From: Rotaria sordida
Lineage: Eukaryota > Rotifera > Eurotatoria > Philodinida > Philodinidae
Assembly (NCBI GenBank): GCA_905250125.1
Contig: CAJNOL010001110.1
Coordinates: forward strand, 1 to 64,000
Direction: 5' to 3'
DNA length: 64,000 nt
Position numbers and translations under genes: made by a program. This document shows, one piece after another, positions 58,655 to 64,000 of the stretch (the stretch's first letter is position 1; every line of letters begins with the position of its first letter). The notes below the pieces were generated by a model. That model was not told the origin of the DNA and searched no databases. It worked only from the letters and a program-made list of their open reading frames with translations.

Positions 58655-61508
58655 ATGAGTCGATCTAATGTTCATCTTCTCGATCTACCTGATGAATTAT
58701 TACTTATCATTTTGAAAAAATTAAACAATATTGATGTTCTTTATTCATTATCGGATGGTAATGATGGACGACTTAACAATCTGGCATAATCAAAAACTTT
58801 CACAAGCATTCTCAACTTTGGAACCATTGATAATATTCCTTCAATTGATCGATTCTGTACCGATATATTACTACGAATTCATCATAATGTGAAATATATC
58901 ATTGTCGAACCGGTTTTGATGGAACGTATTCTTCTTGCCATCGACTATTCAAATCTAACTGAACTTAAACTTGTCAACTTCGAACGAGAAATTGTTTTGA
59001 ATTATCTTACAAGTAAGTGCTTTATATCCATCTGATCAGTTAAAGAATAAAAGAAGTGTTATATAGAACAGACTATAATAAGTCTCATGGGTTTTTTTTT
59101 CTTTAGATGACTGATCATTTCGATTTATTTTCCAAGAACAAATTACAACTCTGATTCTTGTCAATAATGATAAACACGACATGATAGATTCATTAAAAGA
59201 TTATACTAGAAATGTATATGCACATATCTTGAATTTCTGCAAAAATCTAAAACATTTCAGTATTATTGAACCATCGGGTATGCCATATCCAAGTTTATCA
59301 CTCTGTCATTTACCATCAGCTACTTTTTTCTCTTCGATTCTTACTCATTTATGTATCAATGTCAATACTTTTGATGATTGTCTTTATGTACTTGATGGTC
59401 GACTTAAACAATTGACAACATTTATTGTTACTGTTTATTCCATAGACAAATCTTTATCAATTGTTCACAACATAGTAAGTTTTCACAAATAATGTCACCT
59501 ATAAGATAAAGATAATCACTACTTTGACGCACTTTTCATTTATTTTCAAATATTATAATAAAATATCGTGTGATTCGATTTTGTATGGACTTCGAAGAGA
59601 TCCGAATACGTATTGATGCATATCAAATGCCCAAACCAAAGAGTCTTATCTTTCATAAACTTGATCTGTCAATGATAGGTTGCAGAACTGTTCAGTCTAT
59701 CTGTGACTTTCATGTTTTCTTCTCGGTCTGATCTACCTACCTGTCATTTTTTGGACCTGCCTGTTGTAGCCTGTATATTTTTTACATGCAAATATTGTAC
59801 TGATTTTTATGTAAAAATCCAAGGCTGTCTTGATAAGAAAAACAAGAAACTTATTTCAATCAAAATGAGATACCAAGACGATAGATTGATTCATTGATTG
59901 ATTTAGTTCGCCATGTAACTGTAGAGAATAACTACACAGAAATAGTAGTACTTATGAAAAAATGTATATTTTACAGTAATTTCTACGAATTAGTGGAAGA
60001 GGAACTGTCAAGATTAGACGTTTTACAACAATGTAAATATGAAATAGATAATGAGAATTTTCAACTATTAATATAAAATAATACTAATTAATGATGAAAA
60101 ATATTGAATAAGAACTTAGTTAAACAGATAAATCAATAGTATCAATGAATCAGCGATGATCAATGTGATCATCATATATTAGTCATCATAATTATGTTCA
60201 ATCAAAATGATAAATGATTATTTCTGAGAATCTACTATTCAAGAAGTTTCACCATATAAATAATTATATAATGTTTTATCAGATAAGTATTAGAGTGCAA
60301 AAGAGATTTCTTTATTTTGTCATTGATTCATTGATTAAATCTTTTGATATATAATGATCATAAACATTGAATGGAATGAATTTTTTCCTAATGGGCTAAT
60401 CTTTCTGATAATTGAATATATACGATTGAAATTTTGTCTATAAGTTTTCTATTGTTCCCTCAATAATTCCTGTTCCTTATGCTCTAAAATTGCAAAATCG
60501 AATTGATCGATTTATCATTTATAATGCTTAATAGACAGAATATATAATTCGAAGAAAACAATATAGAATATAAATACTATGTCAAATAATGATGCGTATC
60601 ATTCAATCTTTCAGATTAATGAAGAAATTTTTTTTTTTTTGTAGGATAATTTACCTAATCTAAAATGTTTCTCATTAAAATCTTTTTCTCGATTTGAACA
60701 ATATGATAAAATAGTATTTCTTCTTCGTCGTATGTTATATCTGGAAAAATTAACTTTATATCTTCCTATAAAAGGTCGAAATAAACCTATCGATGGTACC
60801 TATATTCAAAATGATATTCTTGTGTATATGCCACAACTTCATTCATTCACTTTCTATATTTATACTTATGTCGATACCAGTGGTTTATCCTATAAATTAT
60901 CTAATGAACATATTCAACAAACATTAAAAAATATCGCTGAAGAAAATGTGGCTAGTATCGTCAATTATATTTGTATGAACAAAGTTGCATGTTCTATTTT
61001 TTCAATTCCTTTTGCATTTGATTATCTCGAAGATCTTGGCAATAAATTTCCAAATCTTGTATTTAGTTATGTTACGTATTTACTTGTACAAGATAATGAT
61101 GCATTCAAACATGAATTCTTTATTCGAATTGCTCGATCATTTCCATTATTGAAGCATTTACGTATTTTTAATATCGAATCACAGCTATTATTACATGATC
61201 TTCTTACATGTTCATCCGACAAAAATCAATTATATTCGATTGTCAAATATCCTCATCTTACTTCACTTGATGTGAAATATGCTCATGAAGATTATCTTGA
61301 CCAGTTTTTAAATGAAACAAAGGCATATGTACCTTGCTTAACTCAATTGGGAGTCATGGATATTCACCTGAATATTGTAACAAAGAACTTCACAAGAGAA
61401 GAAACACGTCATAATTGTGCCAAGATCAAACAATTATTTGTAGTCGGATCATTGGTACATTCAAATAATTTCTATGATTATTTTCCTTCATTTTCATTTT
61501 CATTATGA
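58655..61508 (+). pseudogene. F-box protein of a bdelloid-expanded family, inactivated by two stop codons
   Basis: F-box proteins select substrates for SCF ubiquitin ligases. Three exons are recognisable with correct phases: 58655-59012, 59107-59474 and 60645-61508 (1590 nt, 530 codons). The N terminus has the F-box LLDLPDELLLIILKKLNNID. The rest is a leucine-rich, repeat-like body (RRMLYLEKLTLYLP, then FPNLVFSYVTYLL, FPLLKHLRIFN and YPHLTSLDVKYAHEDY), ending in FYDYFPSFSFSL. Codon 45 is TAA (58787-58789), where the family, as I recall it, has a Gln codon (one C-to-T change from CAA). The second codon of exon 2 is followed by TGA (59112-59114). Both splice junctions and the long final exon are intact, so the decay is recent. 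The second intron is 1170 nt, far longer than the first (94 nt), and carries coding-like debris. Read-through or a real start inside exon 3 cannot be excluded. Confidence 0.75.
59475..60644 (+). other. long intron of the F-box pseudogene with coding-like debris
   Basis: Inside this intron the plus strand has three short frames of balanced codon use: 59587-59730 (MDFEEIRIRIDAYQMPKPKS and on), 59703-59897, and 59894-60076 (VRHVTVENNYTEIVVLMKKC, then ELVEEELSRLDVLQQCKYEI). They overlap or abut in different frames and have no recognised family. The likely cause is insertion and decay of another gene piece or a transposon. Confidence 0.35.
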
Positions 61509-62905
61509 ATCTATTGTTGTTTTCATTTATTCAATAAACTGACTAGATGGTAAATGTCATTGTTAGGTTAATAACATGTCTTAAATATAAAGAAACATCA
61601 ACTATTAATAGTTTTTCATTTTAGTTATGAAAAGTCATCGGCTTACTTTTTAATTCTATTGTACTCATTGATGAGCTCACCATTGTGATATTGTTATAAA
61701 CGATCATAAGAGATATACTGTATGCAGTTGTAAGGATAAGAACAAATATATTTCACTGATATATTTACATATTGAAATATATTGGTCAAAGTCTCAAAAA
61801 TTAGGAGAATGTATTAATAGAGAAAAGCGTTTTTCTGTATCTCTGAAATACAGAATTACTAAGAAGTATAGTAAGTTTATGAACTTCTACTATGTGAATG
61901 ATTATTCTATTTTGTTTCAAAACTCAGCAGATACTACATCTAATTAAATCAAAACTCATGAACTGTGTCGTAAAGTTGTCTTTCTTCGTGCTTCTCGTCT
62001 GTTTGTATAATATTGTATCTAATAAATAGACAAAAGTTGACTTCCACCATCGTAATTCTGCTTATTTTTTTGCTATTTCGTGTTAGACTTCTACTATTCA
62101 ATAGATTCTACGATAGGATACTTATTGTACATCATGACAGACTTATTGTATTTTGCTAACAGAAAAGCGGTATCTTTGTAGAATGAAGTACTATTGTTGA
62201 CACTGGCAAGTTCAAGTTTTTAAAGAAGCAATGTATTCGACATGAAACTTATGTCTCTTGCAAGTAACACTTGCAGAAAATGGAATAAGCGTAATGCGTT
62301 ATCTGCATTTTATCGTTACAGTCTTAAGAAACTTTAAGATTTTTATCAAAAAACGTCGCCTTTCAATAATGTCAATGTTGGGAAAAAAATTTTCATGCAT
62401 CAAAACCATTATAAGAGTAATTCATGTCATTTTCGTGATCGATAGTTTGAAGCAGAATGTGATTGGATCGATATTTTCATAAAAAATTTCTCTTCAAATC
62501 TCGAAAAAGCAAAAACTGCTGGTTTCGAATACGAAATTTTCGAAATGAGAATCTTGAAAGATGTTCTCTGATTCTATGATCAGCTTAGACTAAAATAAAA
62601 TATGTCTCTGGTAGCTTATAAAAAAAAGTTTCTCTGTTAGTTTGATGAAAAAGTGAGATATTGTGCATCTTGTCTTGTTTTTGACTTTATTGTCATAAAT
62701 TTCGTAAAAAAAGTTTCAAGCACATTTCTAAACAGTCTGATTCCTAGAGTGATATAATATGGTGCATTCTTTGGATAATTGACTTTCCGGAAAGATTGGC
62801 TTTTCTTGGTTTCAATTCTTCGAAGTTTTATTTTGTCGAAATTCTTTTTGTTATTTTTGGTTCGAATTGATATCATCATACTGTTCCATTGACTTTTTCG
62901 GGCCT
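61509..62905. other. spacer after the F-box pseudogene
   Basis: I see nothing coding. Frames at 62258-62482 and 62637-62921 (minus) have no motif; the second runs into the GC-rich block at its start. The sequence is less dominated by A/T runs than the left half of the window. Confidence 0.45.
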
Positions 62906-62913
62906 GTTCTAGT

Positions 62914-63089
62914 GGCGGCACCAGAGGGAGTCAGGAGGAGCTCAGCCCTTCCCTCCCCCGCCGAAGCTTTGAGGCCCCACCCAACAAGGTCGCTCCAGCT
63001 AAACCCTATTGCGAGTTTCCCACCGTACGAAATTTAAGTAGCCGAGCCCCGCCACCATCCACCACCGTCAAAATCCTGGTGACGCCGCC
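62914..63089. mobile_element. GC-rich MITE-like insertion, 176 bp
   Basis: In a window that is otherwise very AT-rich this block is dominated by G and C. Its ends are inverted repeats: GGCGGCACCAG (62914-62924) and CTGGTGACGCCGCC (63076-63089). It contains C-runs (cccttccctcccccgcc, gaggccccaccc) and no ORF. The structure and composition fit a short non-autonomous element from a GC-rich family. The target duplication is unclear. Confidence 0.65.
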
Positions 63090-63640
63090 TAAGCTGTTCG
63101 TATTTTTATTGTTTCAACGTGATAATGATCGAAGAAGCAAAAGTTTAAACTGATTTATACAGAATGATAAACATTCTATAAGAAAAATAACGAGAAGGAG
63201 TTTTTCTCATTATTCATTTGAAATTTAAGAATTGGAAAGAATAGCAATTAGTCAAATTGTCATCAACTCTCTACGAATCACTTTGTGTAGCTTTTTTTTC
63301 TCCTCATGTGACTTCTTGTGACAGACATTAGATGACATATAATCATTGAAGATACTGTTGTCTTCTCACTTAGGTCTGACGTGAAGAGCCACCTTTTTTC
63401 TAACCCTTGTGTATTTCTTGATCAAATGCTTTCTACAAGAAGAAAGAGATTTATGTTGTTATTTTAATATATTCAATGGAGTGAAACACTTACAGAACGG
63501 ATGCCTATTTCTTTTCATCAATATTAAGATGATACAAATTCGAATGGATCTGAAAATATATTTGTTGATCATGACTATCATTAACTCAATTGAAAATAGT
63601 AATTAGTCCTGCAATGATACATGGACCAAACACGAAATGT
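63090..63640. other. spacer
   Basis: No gene is seen. A 65-codon plus-strand frame at 63409-63606 has no motif and A/T-biased codons. Confidence 0.45.
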
Positions 63641-63644
63641 TTGA

Positions 63645-63880
63645 ACTCGACAAAAGTGAACTCGACTCGAAGTCTGGACTCGAGTTTGAAACTCGAATTC
63701 AACTCGAACTAGAACATATAAACTCGAACTCGATCGAGCTCAAACTCAAAAGTTCGAATTCGAGTCGAGTTCAAACTCGACGGTTCGAGTTCGAGGCGAC
63801 TTCGAGTTGAGAGGCTCGAGTTCAGTCGAGTTCGAGTTCGAGTTCAGAGGAAGCGAGTTTGGACCGAGTTCGGTCGAGTT
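63645..63880. repeat. degenerate CGAGTT/AACTCG hexamer tract
   Basis: Dozens of ACTCGA, CGAGTT and GAGTTCGA words in both orientations fill about 235 bp (for example actcgaactcgatcgagctc and cgagttcgagttcgagttca). The units are self-complementary in part (TCGA, TTCGAA), so the tract can form hairpins. It is a simple-sequence repeat of mixed polarity. No ORF is associated. Confidence 0.9.
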
Positions 63881-64000
63881 CAACGATGATTAAGTAAAGA
63901 ATCATTTTTCTATGAATGAAGTATCGCAACTGAGTATCCGACGACTTATTGCTACAGGATTCCTTGAGAAAATGATCATCAATAAACGTGAAACATTGAA
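63881..64000. other. right edge of the window
   Basis: 120 bp without a recognisable feature. A gene may continue outside the window. Confidence 0.4.

Noticed and set aside
62637..62921. 94-codon minus-strand frame
   Set aside because: Lys/Arg/Ser/Thr-rich without motif, and its start lies in the GC-rich insertion.
1..64000. CRISPR arrays, bacterial operons, riboswitches
   Set aside because: No regularly spaced repeats; the intron-bearing genes show this is animal nuclear DNA.

Overview
The window looks like nuclear DNA of an animal, and several features point to a bdelloid rotifer. It is strongly AT-rich, with long poly-A/T runs. Genes are sparse, with short GT-AG introns and a few introns of about 1.1-1.2 kb. 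Gene families are clearly metazoan: an RGK GTPase, calcipressin, a TLC-domain protein, an ankyrin/SOCS-box protein, the V-ATPase proteolipid, HSD17B10 and a neuropeptide-like precursor. The bdelloid placement is an inference. It rests on an F-box gene family I recognise from bdelloids, on GTGTGGG-rich tracts that resemble the TGTGGG telomere unit described for Adineta, and on a bacterial-type acyltransferase beside them. A 100-base run of N at 37459-37558 is an assembly gap.

The left part (1 to about 44 kb) holds ordinary host genes in long gene-poor spacers. In order these are an RGK-type Ras-like GTPase (minus, 3123-7953, with a possible second first exon near 14.38 kb), calcipressin/RCAN (plus, 18103-19013), a TLC-domain membrane protein (plus, 23240-24390), an ankyrin plus SOCS-box protein (minus, 25206-26613), the V-ATPase 16 kDa proteolipid (minus, 28457-29178), a secreted neuropeptide-like precursor (minus, 33976-34440), and an HSD17B10-like dehydrogenase (minus, 42413-43434). 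The last is divergent from a small orphan membrane protein (plus, 43597-44034). The spacers carry hairpin elements, a 615-bp hAT-like MITE with an 8-bp target duplication, and a decayed IS630/Tc1-like transposase at 31676-32788.

The right part (about 44 to 64 kb) has a different character. It holds a broken fatty-acid desaturase, a broken gene with a YHGT-type motif, two blocks of GTGTGGG-like repeats (46.3-46.6 kb and 55.6-55.9 kb), a 3.4-kb hAT-like element with long terminal inverted repeats and a 7/8-matching 8-bp target duplication, an apparently intact bacterial-type O-acyltransferase with a C-terminal SGNH domain split by one 1137-nt intron, a disrupted coiled-coil gene, a TTAA-flanked piggyBac-like MITE, an F-box pseudogene with two stop codons, a GC-rich MITE-like block and a CGAGTT tract. 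Intact foreign-type gene, TEs, pseudogenes and telomere-like repeats together match the composition reported for bdelloid subtelomeric regions.

All exon joins were read by eye. Every multi-exon model reported as intact sums to a multiple of three with GT-AG introns. Names were assigned by recognising motifs, without a database search.
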